Shown here: piece after piece, positions 7,868 to 17,153 of the stretch
Numbering within the stretch: position 1 is the stretch's first letter
Layout of the letters: each line of letters begins with the position of its first letter
Position numbers and translations under genes: made by a program
Assembly: GCF_018131005.1 (NCBI RefSeq)
Contig: NZ_JAFCJK010000002.1
Location: 806,001-870,000, forward strand
DNA length: 64,000 bases
Direction of reading: 5' to 3'
DNA from: Bradyrhizobium lablabi
GTDB taxonomy: Bacteria > Pseudomonadota > Alphaproteobacteria > Rhizobiales > Xanthobacteraceae
The notes under the pieces: model-generated
The model's input: the letters and a program-made list of their open reading frames with translations, nothing else
Databases searched by the model: none
What the model was told of the DNA's origin: nothing

Positions 7868-8731
7868 CTATTGTGCGAGCCCTCCGAACCAGGCTCCGAA
7901 ATAGCCAGCATAGAGCAGCGGCAATTCGAGATTCATCGAATGCCCGACACCTGGCACAACCACGAGCCGGCAGTCGGGCATCACGGCCGCCATCGTCCTG
8001 AGATCGTCCGGCGGAATCCAACCATCGTATTCGCCCCACAGCACCAGGTGTTGATGGCGAAGCTCCGGCATACGCCTCTGAAGCTCCCCAGTTTCGCGCT
8101 CGCGGGTGAGATTGACCGGCGTCCCGATCCAGATGCCTTCGGAAACGCCAAACGTCTGCTCCAGTATCCGCTCGAACAGCCTCTGAATTTCACCGATCCC
8201 TTCGCGGAAGCGCGGGATCGTGTTGGGTGCGAGACTATCGGGCGTGAACAGTGAGGACGCCGCGGTCGCCATCACGCCCCTCGTCACCTCCCTGCTCGCC
8301 ATCATGGCGCGGAACAACCCGATCTGATCGGCATTGAACGCCATGCCGAGCGGGGTGACGGGATCGAGTGCGAACACCCTCCCAAACCGTTCCGGCTGCA
8401 TCAGGAGCATCCGCGCGGCGATGATCCCTCCGGTCGAGTGCGTCGCCAGGTGGCAGAACTTGATGTCGAGAGCATCGAGCGCCGCCAGCATATCCTGTGC
8501 ATGCTGCTGCATCGAGTAGTTGGAATAATCGGGCGCAGGGATCGGCCGGTCGCTGTCGCCGCAGCCCCGCCAATCGATCCCGATCACCCGCAAGCCGCGA
8601 GGGAAATGCGGAGCTGCCAGCTCGATCCAGTCCTTGCTGGCGAGATTGCCGTGGATGAAAACGACCGTGACGCCGCCTCCTCCCCATTCCCGCCAGCCGA
8701 GCTGGACCTCACCCGCCTGCACCCAGGGCAT
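7868..8731 (-). CDS. alpha/beta hydrolase
   Basis: Cytoplasmic alpha/beta-hydrolase fold protein of 287 residues. The oxyanion strand is VVFIHGN near residue 25, and the nucleophile serine lies in HSTGG (near residue 98). The acidic residue is probably in GEYDGWIP and the histidine in GVGHSMN near the C-terminus, giving a full triad. The first residue is 9 bp downstream of the double-hydrolase gene, so they form one operon behind the FixK-type box at 11305. The substrate is unknown. The sequence pattern is close to esterase or haloperoxidase-like members, but I would not name a reaction. Confidence 0.85.
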   Translation of the reverse strand: MPWVQAGEVQLGWREWGGGGVTVVFIHGNLASKDWIELAAPHFPRGLRVIGIDWRGCGDSDRPIPAPDYSNYSMQQHAQDMLAALDALDIKFCHLATHSTGGIIAARMLLMQPERFGRVFALDPVTPLGMAFNADQIGLFRAMMASREVTRGVMATAASSLFTPDSLAPNTIPRFREGIGEIQRLFERILEQTFGVSEGIWIGTPVNLTRERETGELQRRMPELRHQHLVLWGEYDGWIPPDDLRTMAAVMPDCRLVVVPGVGHSMNLELPLLYAGYFGAWFGGLAQ

Positions 8732-8740
8732 GACAGCGAC

Positions 8741-11248
8741 CTATTTGTTCAGACCGGCCGTGGGCGCGGCACCCGGGGGTGTCGGAGCCACCGGCAGGGC
8801 CGACACGACCGAGCCCTTGATCATGCGATCGGTGCCCTGCGGCGATGATGTGTCGACCACGCCCTTGGTGACGAAGTCCACCACATCAGCGGAATATTCC
8901 ACCGGGTTGTCCGTATGGATGAAATGTCCGGTCTCCGGATAGATCTTCAGCATCGGCCGGTTGCCGGCATTGGTCATGCGCGTCATGAACGGTGTGATTA
9001 CGTCGCGCCCAAGATCGGTCAGCCCGTTGAACGCGGGCGTCGGAATGAACGGCTCCTTGTCGCCGAACGCCAGGAAGATCGGCGCCTTGATCCCTGTGAC
9101 CCGCTCGTAAAGGTTCTTCGGATCATCCTGCTGGAGCTCCGCTCCGATCGTGTAGATGTCGAAGATGAAGATGTTGCACCACTGTTCGAGCTCCTTGGGG
9201 TTGCCCCTGGTGAGCCCCACGCGCTGCTCGGTGTGGAAGCGGGCATATTCGCTGTCATTGTAGAAATAGCCGCTCTTCGCTGCCGACACAGTGCCGGTGT
9301 CGGGGTCACGCTTCTTGAAGTAGAAGAAGTCGCGGATGCCCTGCTCATCGCGGGCCTTCTCCGCCGCCAGGATGCCTGTCTGGTCCCAGATCTGCCTCCA
9401 TTTGTCGAAGTCCCGACCGAGTCCCGGTTGGAACAGAGGTGCCTTCTTGTCCTTCGCGATCGTGATGTCGCGCGGATATTCTTCCAGACCGGACGGCGCC
9501 TCCAGGGCAAGCCCCTGCACCGCCTCCGGCCAGGTCAGGGCGTAGCCCACGACAAACTGGCCGCCGAGGGAGTGGCCGAGATAGTAGGCCTTCTTGACGC
9601 CGAGCTGGTTGACGACGACGTCGTAGATGACCTCGCGCATGTCCTGCATGGTGCGCGCCGGGCTCTTGTCGAGATTGCCGGGCCCGGACATGCCGTAATT
9701 CGGCAGGTCGGGCACGATCACGCGCAACCCGCTCCGCAGCGCATACTGCATGATGTTGCCGTAGTGGCCGCCGAACGCGCCCTTGCCATGGATGATGACG
9801 AGGACCTTGGGATCCTTTTCGGTGCCGGCATACTCGTCCATGTAGCCGATCTGCCAGGTGTTTCCGATCTTGTCCTTGGCGTTGGCGTATTTGACCGGAT
9901 AAGGATAGGTCACGAAGTCCTTCCAGAAGGACTTGCTCGGATCGATCTTGTCGGCCACGCCCGGCACACGGTAGTTCTTGTCGACGAATTTCTGCGCGCG
10001 GTCGAGGGCCGCGACGTCGTCCATGAAGGCGACGAATTTCGGATCGTTCTTGCGCTGGTTGATGATCGGGAACACGCCGTAATGCGCGACCGGGCTCTCC
10101 TGCGCGATCAGGTCTGCGCCCGGCACGCGATCGACGGCCTTCTGCGCCAGCTTGAAGTTCAGCCAGAGGTCGTTGGTGATGTGCATCACCAGCGTGCGCG
10201 CCTGGATTCGGCCGAGATAGGGATTAATGTTGTGGGTCTCGCCGACCCGGTTGCGCCAGACAAGATCGACGGCGTCATAGAGCTTGGCGCGGTTGATGAC
10301 GTTCAAGCCGGCCTTCTCGTTCGGCGGGTCCCAGTAGAAGATTTCGGGCTGCACCGCGACCCAGTTCTGGGTCGTGCGATAGCCGAAATCGTAGCCGGTC
10401 ATTCCCAGGATCGACCATCCGAACGCCACGCCCGGCATCGGATGTTTTTCCTTGGGCAGCTTGTAATAGTCCCCCTTGGTCGCCTGCCAGACCGGATCGC
10501 CCTCGATCGCGGCCGTCATCATCTGGAAGGTCCAGTTGCCGACCGGGTCCTCGCCGTCCGACTGCGTGGTGCCGCCGATGGGCATGATTGCCCCGATATA
10601 TTCCGGATGCATCACGCCCCAGACATAGGTCTGCGTGCCGCCCATTGAGACGCCGGTGACCAGCGCGACGCGCGCGACCTTCAGCTCGTCGCGCAGCAGG
10701 CGGTAGTTGGCCTGTACCATGTCGTAGTAGCTGTACTGCGGAAACTTGATTCCGAGTCCGTCGGACGGCTTGCTGGCACCCCAGGTGCCGAGCGGATCCA
10801 CCATGATGACGTAGTAGCGGTCGGTGTCGATCGGCCGGCCCGATCCAATGATCGGGACGCCGCCCGACAGGGCTGCCCCCTTGACCCATTGTTCGTACAT
10901 GTCCGTCGAATCGCCAGAGTAGTAGGAGTTGATCACCACGGCATTGGTGATCTCACCTGCGGAATTGCGTCGCGGATTGCCGATCGCAATGTATCCCGTG
11001 CGCAATTTGCCGGCGCCGAGCGATTCCAGCGTGATGCCGCCCTCGCCGCCGTTCTCCCACTTGGCGGGATCGGAGAGATCGTATTTGCCGCCGATGCGGA
11101 AGTTCGCGACCTCATAGGTCTTCTTCAACCCGTCATGCTGCATCTGCGAAGAGCGGCGCGTGAACGGCTGCGCGACGGCGAGGCTGGCACCAACCAGCAG
11201 GACGATCAGGCTCAGGACGCATTGCTTGACGGCGCTCTTGCCAGTCAT
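8741..11248 (-). CDS. secreted double alpha/beta hydrolase (MetX-like domain plus hydrolase domain)
   Basis: An 835-residue protein with a signal peptide (MTGKSAVKQCVLSLIVLLVG...AVAQP). Residues about 45-430 resemble the homoserine acetyltransferase (MetX) type: PRRNSAGEITNAVVINSYY, DPLGTWGASKP, a nucleophile in GVSMGG near residue 199, and a late ARTLVMHITNDLW. Residues about 480-800 form a second alpha/beta hydrolase: VLVIIHGKGAFGGHYGN, nucleophile in GHSLGG near 559, FGDKEPFIP and PETGHFIHTDNP. Two complete nucleophile elbows in one exported chain are unusual. The protein is the first gene of a leftward operon, with a FixK-type box centred 63 bp upstream. An export role in ester or lactone metabolism is inference; the substrate is unknown. 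Confidence 0.85.
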   Translation of the reverse strand: MTGKSAVKQCVLSLIVLLVGASLAVAQPFTRRSSQMQHDGLKKTYEVANFRIGGKYDLSDPAKWENGGEGGITLESLGAGKLRTGYIAIGNPRRNSAGEITNAVVINSYYSGDSTDMYEQWVKGAALSGGVPIIGSGRPIDTDRYYVIMVDPLGTWGASKPSDGLGIKFPQYSYYDMVQANYRLLRDELKVARVALVTGVSMGGTQTYVWGVMHPEYIGAIMPIGGTTQSDGEDPVGNWTFQMMTAAIEGDPVWQATKGDYYKLPKEKHPMPGVAFGWSILGMTGYDFGYRTTQNWVAVQPEIFYWDPPNEKAGLNVINRAKLYDAVDLVWRNRVGETHNINPYLGRIQARTLVMHITNDLWLNFKLAQKAVDRVPGADLIAQESPVAHYGVFPIINQRKNDPKFVAFMDDVAALDRAQKFVDKNYRVPGVADKIDPSKSFWKDFVTYPYPVKYANAKDKIGNTWQIGYMDEYAGTEKDPKVLVIIHGKGAFGGHYGNIMQYALRSGLRVIVPDLPNYGMSGPGNLDKSPARTMQDMREVIYDVVVNQLGVKKAYYLGHSLGGQFVVGYALTWPEAVQGLALEAPSGLEEYPRDITIAKDKKAPLFQPGLGRDFDKWRQIWDQTGILAAEKARDEQGIRDFFYFKKRDPDTGTVSAAKSGYFYNDSEYARFHTEQRVGLTRGNPKELEQWCNIFIFDIYTIGAELQQDDPKNLYERVTGIKAPIFLAFGDKEPFIPTPAFNGLTDLGRDVITPFMTRMTNAGNRPMLKIYPETGHFIHTDNPVEYSADVVDFVTKGVVDTSSPQGTDRMIKGSVVSALPVAPTPPGAAPTAGLNK

Positions 11249-11304
11249 GGCGGATTCCTCCCGGTGACGTTTTGGAAAGGGTAGTCGGCTCCGAGGCAGG
11301 GCCT

Positions 11305-11318
11305 TTGATCTAGCTCAA
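11305..11318. promoter_or_regulatory. FNR/FixK-type box
   Basis: TTGATCTAGCTCAA, one mismatch from TTGAT-N4-ATCAA. The centre is 63 bp from the double-hydrolase start (11248, leftward) and 65 bp from the ATG at 11377 (rightward), so it may serve both directions. A class II site would put the rightward transcript start near 11353, which excludes the GTG at 11347 as the start codon. Confidence 0.7.
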
Positions 11319-11376
11319 GGGATTTCGCTCGCAGAAGTCGACCATTGTGTCAGCCGAACCACGCCGGATTGCCGCA

Positions 11377-12303
11377 ATGCCCTTTCTCGCCCACGGCTCA
11401 TATCGGATACGCTATGAGCTGGACGGGCCGGCGAATGCACCGGCCTACGTGCTCGTCAACGGCCTGACGCAATACGCCGAATTATGGGGCGCCTACCGGG
11501 ATGCGTTGCTTGCAAGGCACTTTCGCGTTGCCACGTTCGACTTGCTGGGCCAAGGGGCGTCGGACAAGCCCGGGCTTTTCATCAGTCAGGAAGACCAGGT
11601 CGCAGCACTGCATTTGCTGATTGGTGAATTGGACGATGGCCCGGTCTTTCTCAGCGGCATCAGCTTCGGCGGCCTGATCGCGTTACGCTATGCGATCGCG
11701 CACAGCCAAAGGCTGTCCGGACTGGTGCCGATGAGCTGCTTCGCTGAGCTCACGCCGCAACTGCTGTTGCTTGGCAATGCCTTGCGTACCGGTTTGATCC
11801 TTGGCGGGACGGGATATTTGCAGGACCTGTTGCTGCCGATGAACCTGTCCGATGCCTGGCTGAAGCCGCTGCTGAATAACCTCGACGCCGTGAAGCGGCA
11901 GGGCTGGCTGGTCAACGATGTTTATGCGCTGCAAAACCTTATGGAGTCCTTCCTCGACTTCGAACCCATCACGCCGCGGCTACCGTCGATCAGCGTCCCG
12001 ACGATGATCCTCAACGGCGAATTCGACTTCCTGACGCCACGCTCATTGCATGAAACGCTCCGAACTCACATTCCGAACAGCTCGCTCGTGATCATCCCGG
12101 AGGCTTACCACGCCTTTACGCTGGAAAAGCCAGCTCTGACCGCCGATCTTCTGGCTCGCTTTGCCGAAGATGTCATGGCGGGCCGTTGGCATGGCGATGG
12201 GGGCGTCTGGATCGCCCCGCAGGAAGCCGGTGGCCCACTCACGCCGTTCCCAGCCGGCTATGATCATTTGCGCGCGATACCAACGCCCGGAAAAACCTCA
12301 TGA
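11377..12303 (+). CDS. alpha/beta hydrolase
   Basis: Cytoplasmic alpha/beta hydrolase of 308 residues. It shows VLVNGLTQYAELWG at the oxyanion position, DLLGQGASDKP, a nucleophile in GISFGG, an aspartate in LNGEFDFLTP and a histidine in PEAYHAFTLEKP. I prefer the ATG at 11377 over a GTG at 11347 because the latter would lie too close to the FixK-type box at 11305 to be transcribed. The stop overlaps the next gene by 4 bp. It resembles the 3-oxoadipate enol-lactonase/esterase group in general layout, but the substrate cannot be told. Confidence 0.82.
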   Translation: MPFLAHGSYRIRYELDGPANAPAYVLVNGLTQYAELWGAYRDALLARHFRVATFDLLGQGASDKPGLFISQEDQVAALHLLIGELDDGPVFLSGISFGGLIALRYAIAHSQRLSGLVPMSCFAELTPQLLLLGNALRTGLILGGTGYLQDLLLPMNLSDAWLKPLLNNLDAVKRQGWLVNDVYALQNLMESFLDFEPITPRLPSISVPTMILNGEFDFLTPRSLHETLRTHIPNSSLVIIPEAYHAFTLEKPALTADLLARFAEDVMAGRWHGDGGVWIAPQEAGGPLTPFPAGYDHLRAIPTPGKTS

Positions 12304-12899
12304 GCGAATTCCTAGGTCCGCTCGGAGCCGGCGGAAATGTACCATCCCGACAGCAGACCCGCGTCGCGGCCTTTCTGGTTTCGGCCCACGGTGCCCTCGC
12401 CCGGCAACTTGCATTCGCCCAGCCCGGCTACCTCAAGGCTGGCTGGCAAGCCGAACTCAATGCGCAGCTGTATCGTGAGTCCGAGATAGTCTCGCTGCTG
12501 CTCCGAGCAACGTCGTGGGTGCCGGACCCCGCGTTGGCCTATCTTTTTGCCCGTTGGGAGATGACCTGGCTGCCACAATCGATTGACGGGATTCCCGAGC
12601 GGACCTTGTCGCGAATTGTCGATCTTTCAACGCTTGCTCATGCGCTCCACGCCGCTATCCGCCCGGCCGCCCTGCTTCCGGTCGAGGCCAACGCCGAAGA
12701 TCCTTTCGTGTCGGCCCTGCGACGGATCGAATTCGAAAGCGGACGGATGCTGCAGGCGCAGATCCTTTTCCTGAAGGGCCAGGATCTCAAGCCGTTCCGC
12801 CGGTCCGTCAGTGCAGCGCTGGAAGAGCGTCACGCCCAGGTCCGCAGGCTCTGGAGTGAAATGCTCGAAGAAATCGGGGTCAGCGTCCGCGAAGGATGA
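12300..12899 (+). CDS. hypothetical protein coupled to the hydrolase
   Basis: A 199-residue soluble helical protein with no domain I recognise. It starts at the ATG that overlaps the hydrolase stop (ATGA), so it is translationally coupled. Mid-protein it has ESEIVSLLLRATSWVPDPAL and a tail rich in Arg and Glu helices (ALEERHAQVRRLWSEMLEEI). Tight coupling to a hydrolase behind a FixK-type box suggests it works with that enzyme. The next FixK-type box begins 9 bp after its stop, so it ends this transcription unit. Confidence 0.7.
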   Translation: MSEFLGPLGAGGNVPSRQQTRVAAFLVSAHGALARQLAFAQPGYLKAGWQAELNAQLYRESEIVSLLLRATSWVPDPALAYLFARWEMTWLPQSIDGIPERTLSRIVDLSTLAHALHAAIRPAALLPVEANAEDPFVSALRRIEFESGRMLQAQILFLKGQDLKPFRRSVSAALEERHAQVRRLWSEMLEEIGVSVREG

Positions 12900-12907
12900 G
12901 CCTTTCC

Positions 12908-12921
12908 TTGATGCAGATCAA
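12908..12921. promoter_or_regulatory. FNR/FixK-type box, perfect consensus
   Basis: TTGATGCAGATCAA matches TTGAT-N4-ATCAA exactly. Its centre is about 85 bp upstream of the CoA-transferase subunit A start at 13000, at a spacing suited to activation of the CoA-transferase/MaoC operon. Confidence 0.85.
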
Positions 12922-12999
12922 AGGGAGCGGCCGCGTCAACCGGCAGGATTTGGTGTGCCGCTGCCCGGACTGCGAACGCCGCTGAGTGGAGCTCCGACC

Positions 13000-13647
13000 A
13001 TGAAAGCCGTTTCTCTCGAAGAAGCTGTGGCAATGATTCCGGCCGGCGCCAGCGTCATGGTCGGCGGCTTCATGGGGGTTGGCACACCCGAACGTCTGCT
13101 CGACGAGGTCGTCCGCCAGCAAAAGAGCGGCCTGACATTGATCTGCAACGATGCGGCAGTTCCCGGCAAAGGCGTCGGCAAACTGTTCGACGCAGCATTG
13201 GTTTCACGCCTGACGGCGACGCATATCGGCCTCAATCCGAAGGCGCAGCAACAGATGCTGACGAACCAGATCAACGTCGATCTCGTTCCTCAGGGAACCT
13301 TCGTCGAGCGCATTCGCGCAGGCGGGTGCGGCTTGGGCGGCATTCTGACGCCGACGGGCGTCGGCACGTTGGTCGCGGAGGGAAAGCGCGAGATTGAGGT
13401 CAATGGACAACCATTTTTGCTTGAGACGGCACTGCGTGCACAGTTCGCGTTGGTCCACGCGTTTCTGGCCGACTACATCGGCAACCTCGCTTACGCCCTG
13501 ACTTCCCGCAACTTCAACCCTGTCATGGCGATGGCCGCCGATACCGTCATCGTCACGGCGGAGCATATCGTGCCCGTCGGCGTCATCGCGCCCGACCATG
13601 TCGTGACGCCAGCCCCCCTCGTCGACTATCTCATTACCAACGGGTGA
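13000..13647 (+). CDS. CoA-transferase subunit A (3-oxoacid/acetate type)
   Basis: A 215-residue alpha subunit of a family I CoA transferase, which moves CoA between acyl-CoA and a carboxylate. Family signs are MVGGFMGVGTPERLLDEVV near the N-terminus, GLNPKAQQQMLTNQI, GILTPTGVGTLVAEGK and a C-terminal AEHIVPVGVIAPDHVVTP. The ATG at 13000 has a GAGTGGAG ribosome site; the longer frame from 12811 overlaps the previous gene and reads through the box. Subunit B follows after 4 bp. Substrate could be acetoacetate, acetate or another short acid; the MaoC gene next to it favours short 3-hydroxy or 3-oxo acids. Confidence 0.88.
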   Translation: MKAVSLEEAVAMIPAGASVMVGGFMGVGTPERLLDEVVRQQKSGLTLICNDAAVPGKGVGKLFDAALVSRLTATHIGLNPKAQQQMLTNQINVDLVPQGTFVERIRAGGCGLGGILTPTGVGTLVAEGKREIEVNGQPFLLETALRAQFALVHAFLADYIGNLAYALTSRNFNPVMAMAADTVIVTAEHIVPVGVIAPDHVVTPAPLVDYLITNG

Positions 13648-13651
13648 TATC

Positions 13652-14302
13652 ATGGATCCGCAGACCATCATCGCCCGACGTGTCGCCAGGGAGCTCAAGA
13701 GTGGTGATCTCGTGAATCTCGGCATCGGCATTCCGACGCTGGTCGCAAACTACGTTCCGCCCGATCTGAAGGTGTTCTTTCAATCGGAGAACGGATTGAT
13801 CGGCACCGGGCCGATCCCGGAGCAAGGCATGGCGCATCCCACGCTAACGGACGCCGGCGGCCGTCCGATCAGCGCGCTGCCAGGAGCATGCACTTTCGAC
13901 AGCGCAATGTCGTTCGGTTTGATCCGGGGCGGCCACGTCGATGTTACTGTGCTCGGCGGTCTCCAGGTCGATGCGCATGGTCATCTCGCCAACTGGATGA
14001 TCCCTGGCAAGATGGTGCCGGGTATGGGAGGCGCGATGGATCTTGTCACCGGCGCCAAGCGGGTGATCGTCGCCATGCAGCACGCGGCAAAGGGAAAATC
14101 AAAGATCGTCGCGAAATGCACGCTGCCCCTCACCTCGGCGCGGCCGGTAAGTCTGGTCGTGACCGACATGGCGGTGATCGGCTTCCCCGACGGCAAGGCG
14201 ACCCTCCTTGAGACCGCGCCCGGGATCAGCGTCGGAGAGGTCATGGCGGTCACGGACGCCGAGCTCGCTGTGCCCGACACCGTGCCGGAAATGAAGCTCT
14301 GA
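13652..14302 (+). CDS. CoA-transferase subunit B (3-oxoacid/acetate type)
   Basis: Beta subunit of 216 residues. The N-terminus IIARRVARELKSGDLVNLGIGIPT is typical. The catalytic glutamate is in QSENGLIGTG, followed by GACTFDSAMSFGLIRGGHVDVTVLGG and the NWMIPGK loop. It pairs with the subunit A encoded 4 bp upstream to form an active heteromer in the cytoplasm. Its place in a FixK-box operon suggests acyl-CoA reshuffling under oxygen limitation, for example activating ketone bodies or making acetate. That role is inferred. Confidence 0.9.
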   Translation: MDPQTIIARRVARELKSGDLVNLGIGIPTLVANYVPPDLKVFFQSENGLIGTGPIPEQGMAHPTLTDAGGRPISALPGACTFDSAMSFGLIRGGHVDVTVLGGLQVDAHGHLANWMIPGKMVPGMGGAMDLVTGAKRVIVAMQHAAKGKSKIVAKCTLPLTSARPVSLVVTDMAVIGFPDGKATLLETAPGISVGEVMAVTDAELAVPDTVPEMKL

Positions 14303-14314
14303 CGAGGTCGCGCT

Positions 14315-14773
14315 ATGCGGATGTTCAGTGATTTCAGCGAGATCAAATCCGCCATCGGCACCGAGATCGGCGCAAGCGAGTGGATCGAGATAACGCAGGA
14401 GCGCATCAACCAGTTCGCCGAAGCGACCTGCGACGAGCAGTGGATCCATGTCGACCAGGAGCGCGCCAGCAAGGAGCTGCCCGGCGGCACCACCATCGCT
14501 CACGGACTGTTATCGCTCGCGCTCGCCCCGCTCTTCATTCGCTCGGTGATAGGGCTGAAGGGCGTGCGCAACACCCTGAATTACGGCGCCGACCGGATAC
14601 GGTATCTGGCGCCGGTCCCGGCCGGTTCGAAGCTGCGCGGCCGCGTCACTGTCGCCGAAGCCGAGGACGTTCCGCCGGATGGCCTGCGCGTGAACTACCA
14701 TCTCGTAATCGAGATTGAAGGCGGCAAGAAGCCTGCGTGCGTCGCAGAGCTGATCGCCCTGCACTACCATTGA
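14315..14773 (+). CDS. MaoC-like (R)-hydratase
   Basis: A 152-residue hot-dog-fold protein of the MaoC/PhaJ type. The hydratase motif is visible in NQFAEATCDEQWIHVDQERA, with the Asp and His of the active site, followed by GGTTIAHGLLSLALAPLF. Such enzymes hydrate 2-enoyl-CoA to (R)-3-hydroxyacyl-CoA, the monomer for polyhydroxyalkanoate. It follows the CoA-transferase genes by 12 bp and ends the operon. With a PhaC-like DUF3141 protein nearby, a link to hydroxyalkanoate metabolism is attractive but not proven. Confidence 0.85.
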   Translation: MRMFSDFSEIKSAIGTEIGASEWIEITQERINQFAEATCDEQWIHVDQERASKELPGGTTIAHGLLSLALAPLFIRSVIGLKGVRNTLNYGADRIRYLAPVPAGSKLRGRVTVAEAEDVPPDGLRVNYHLVIEIEGGKKPACVAELIALHYH

Positions 14774-14822
14774 GTACGGCGCACGACATGCGCCTCGCCG
14801 CGATCCAACAGACCGGCGTGCA

Positions 14823-15092
14823 TCAATAGATTTGCTGATGTCGCCGGTAGGTCCCATCACGGCGCGCTTGAGCTCGAGCGAAATACGGATTTAGCTCGCA
14901 CATTGCCGGCCTGCCCGATGCTGTCGCCCGACATTGCGGCAGCGACGTAAAACTACAATCGTATCGCTCGCCGCCGCCGAATGCAGCGTCATACACTTTC
15001 ATGCAAACGGGATAGCGAGGGTCGTAGGTCTGAGCCTGCATCGGAACTGTCATGATTGCGAGCAGCAGCACGCTCGATGTCAGAACGCGCAT
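14823..15092 (-). CDS. DUF3551 small secreted protein
   Basis: An 89-residue exported protein. The signal peptide (MRVLTSSVLLLAIMTVPMQA) is followed by YPVCMKVYDAAFGGGERYDC, then SFTSLPQCRATASGRPAMCELNPYF. The four cysteines and the spacing fit DUF3551, a family common in Bradyrhizobium. Function unknown. It lies between two low-oxygen operons but is on the minus strand with no box of its own. Confidence 0.8.
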   Translation of the reverse strand: MRVLTSSVLLLAIMTVPMQAQTYDPRYPVCMKVYDAAFGGGERYDCSFTSLPQCRATASGRPAMCELNPYFARAQARRDGTYRRHQQIY

Positions 15093-15148
15093 CTGTCTCC
15101 TCCGTGCACGTGGCGACCTCGCTACGCAACAGAGCCACGCAGTCGCAC

Positions 15149-15937
15149 TCAGTCGACGATATTGTAGCCGCCGTCGATATAGAGAACGCTGCCTGTGATG
15201 AGCTTGGCGCCGTCGAGCGCCAGGAACGCGGTGGCGTTGCCGACATCATCGATGCTGACGAGGCTGCGAGCGGGAGCCGTCGACTGCGCCTTGTCCATCA
15301 ACTCGTCGAATTCCGGGATGCCTGATGCGGCGCGCGTGGCGAGCGGTCCCGGTGAGATCGCATGGACGCGAATGCCCTTCGGGCCAAGCTCCGCAGCGAT
15401 GTAGCGGACGGCGGCTTCGAGCGCTGCCTTCGCAACGCCCATCACGTTGTAATTCTCCACCACTCTTTGGCTGCCGTAATAGGTCATCGTGAACATCGTG
15501 CCGCCATTCTTCATTAGCGGCTCAGCAAGATGCGCCATCCGCATGAACGACCAGCACGAGACGTCCATGGTCTTCAGGAAGCCGTCGCGGCCGACATCCA
15601 CCACCCGCCCGTGCAGCGCCTCCTTTGGCGAGAAGGCGATCGAATGGAGCAGAAAATCGAGCTGCCCCCATTCCCTTGCGATCCGCTCGAACACCTGTTC
15701 GGTCTGTCCGTCGACCATGACATCCAGCGGCATGAAGATCGGCGCTTCCAGCGCCTGCGCAAGCGGTTCGACGTGCTTCTTGGCGCGGTCGTTCAGGTAA
15801 GTCACAGCGAGGTCAGCCCCGAGCGCGCGAAACGCCCTCGCGCAGCCCCAGGCGATCGACTGGTCATTGGCGATGCCAACGATGAGGCCCTTCTTGCCCT
15901 TCAGGGCAACTTTGGAATCCGGGAAGACGGGGATCAT
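15149..15937 (-). CDS. fabI: enoyl-ACP reductase (FabI)
   Basis: NADH-dependent enoyl-acyl carrier protein reductase of 262 residues, an SDR-fold enzyme. FabI marks are [20 protein letters not shown] for cofactor binding, [13 protein letters not shown], and the catalytic Y-x6-K type segment in [18 protein letters not shown]. The C-terminal [13 protein letters not shown] is standard. The start overlaps the acetate kinase stop (ATGA), so it is the last gene of the DUF3141-pta-ackA-fabI operon. Being coupled to acetate kinase is odd for a lipid-synthesis enzyme. It may be a second FabI used to dispose of NADH or adjust membrane lipids at low oxygen, as inference. Confidence 0.88.
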   Translation of the reverse strand: MIPVFPDSKVALKGKKGLIVGIANDQSIAWGCARAFRALGADLAVTYLNDRAKKHVEPLAQALEAPIFMPLDVMVDGQTEQVFERIAREWGQLDFLLHSIAFSPKEALHGRVVDVGRDGFLKTMDVSCWSFMRMAHLAEPLMKNGGTMFTMTYYGSQRVVENYNVMGVAKAALEAAVRYIAAELGPKGIRVHAISPGPLATRAASGIPEFDELMDKAQSTAPARSLVSIDDVGNATAFLALDGAKLITGSVLYIDGGYNIVD

Positions 15938-17148
15938 GATACCCTCTCACGCTTGGGGCCGGACAGTTCGGAATTCATGAGCAGCGACAAGGTATGCTGT
16001 GCAATCATCAATTCCTCGTCGGTCGGCACGACATAGACGGGAATGCGGCTGTCGGGACGCGAGATCAGCCGCGCATGGCGGGCATTCTCGGCCGCATCGA
16101 GCTCTACTCCGAGCCACGAGAGCTTCTCTCCGATCCGCCCACGGATATTCGCTGAATTCTCGCCAATGCCGGCGGTGAAGACAAACGCATCGATGCCCTG
16201 AAGCGCGGCGGCGAGCATGCCGGCGTTAAGGCCGATCCGATGAACGAAATATTCGATCGCCAGGATCGCGTGCGGGTCATCACTTGCTTCCAGCTCCCGC
16301 ATGTCATTGCTGACGCCTGATAGGCCCTTCAGCCCGCAGTCACGGTAAAGAAAGTTCTGAACGTCGGACGCAGACATCCCCTTTTCGGAAATGAGGTACA
16401 ACACAACACCTGGATCGATCTGCCCGGGTCGAGTGCCCATGGGAAGCCCGTCGAGCGCCGTAAATCCCATCGTGCTTTCGACGCTGCATCCCTCTTTCAA
16501 TGCGCACATCGACGCGCCGCTGCCGAGATGCGCGACGATGACCCGGCCTTCGGCAATCTCTGGAGCCACCTGCCGCAGGGTCTTCGCAACGTACTCATAC
16601 GAGAGCCCATGGAAGCCGTAGCGTCGTACACCCTCGGCATATAGGTGGAAGGGAACCGCGTAGTGATCCGCCAGCGCGCCGTGGGTACGATGGAACGCGG
16701 TATCGAAGCAGGCGACTTGCGGCAGATCGGGGCGGTTTGCAAGCAGCGTCCGGATCGGAGCCAGATTGTGAGGTTGATGAAGAGGTGCCAGTTGCACGAA
16801 TTTTTCGAGGCGCGCCACCACGCCGTGGTCGATCCTTACCGGACGCTCGTACTCGGGACCGCCATGAACCACGCGATGTCCAACCGCGATCGGACTGATG
16901 CGAAGCTCGTCGCGAAGCCAGCCGCCCGCAACCTCAAGCGCGGCCGGCACGTCCGCAACGCGCTCGATTGGATAGGCCCGATCCGCCAGTGGCTCGCCAT
17001 CCGCCCCGCTGGCTCGTAGCCGCGGGCGACTGCCAATCCCGTCCATCTGACCCTTGATCTGCCGCGTGAGCCTGCCGTCGCCATCGACCGCAAAGATCTG
17101 GAACTTCACGCTGGAGGACCCGGCATTGACGACAAGGATAGTATCCAT
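15934..17148 (-). CDS. ackA: acetate kinase
   Basis: Converts acetyl phosphate and ADP to acetate and ATP. The first signature [16 protein letters not shown] starts at residue 3. [20 protein letters not shown] and [14 protein letters not shown] are the other family segments. At 404 residues it is normal length. The ATG at 17148 gives the canonical N-terminus; the frame extends to 17214 but would overlap pta. It sits 5 bp after pta and overlaps fabI. With Pta it makes one ATP per acetyl-CoA without respiration, which fits control by the FixK-type box at 20410. Confidence 0.93.
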   Translation of the reverse strand: MDTILVVNAGSSSVKFQIFAVDGDGRLTRQIKGQMDGIGSRPRLRASGADGEPLADRAYPIERVADVPAALEVAGGWLRDELRISPIAVGHRVVHGGPEYERPVRIDHGVVARLEKFVQLAPLHQPHNLAPIRTLLANRPDLPQVACFDTAFHRTHGALADHYAVPFHLYAEGVRRYGFHGLSYEYVAKTLRQVAPEIAEGRVIVAHLGSGASMCALKEGCSVESTMGFTALDGLPMGTRPGQIDPGVVLYLISEKGMSASDVQNFLYRDCGLKGLSGVSNDMRELEASDDPHAILAIEYFVHRIGLNAGMLAAALQGIDAFVFTAGIGENSANIRGRIGEKLSWLGVELDAAENARHARLISRPDSRIPVYVVPTDEELMIAQHTLSLLMNSELSGPKRERVS

Positions 17149-17153
17149 GGCGA

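Noticed and set aside
8915..10648. Open rightward frame of 577 codons opposite the double hydrolase
   Set aside because: Antisense shadow. The minus strand has a signal peptide and two hydrolase domains; the plus frame is low-complexity acidic and basic repeats.
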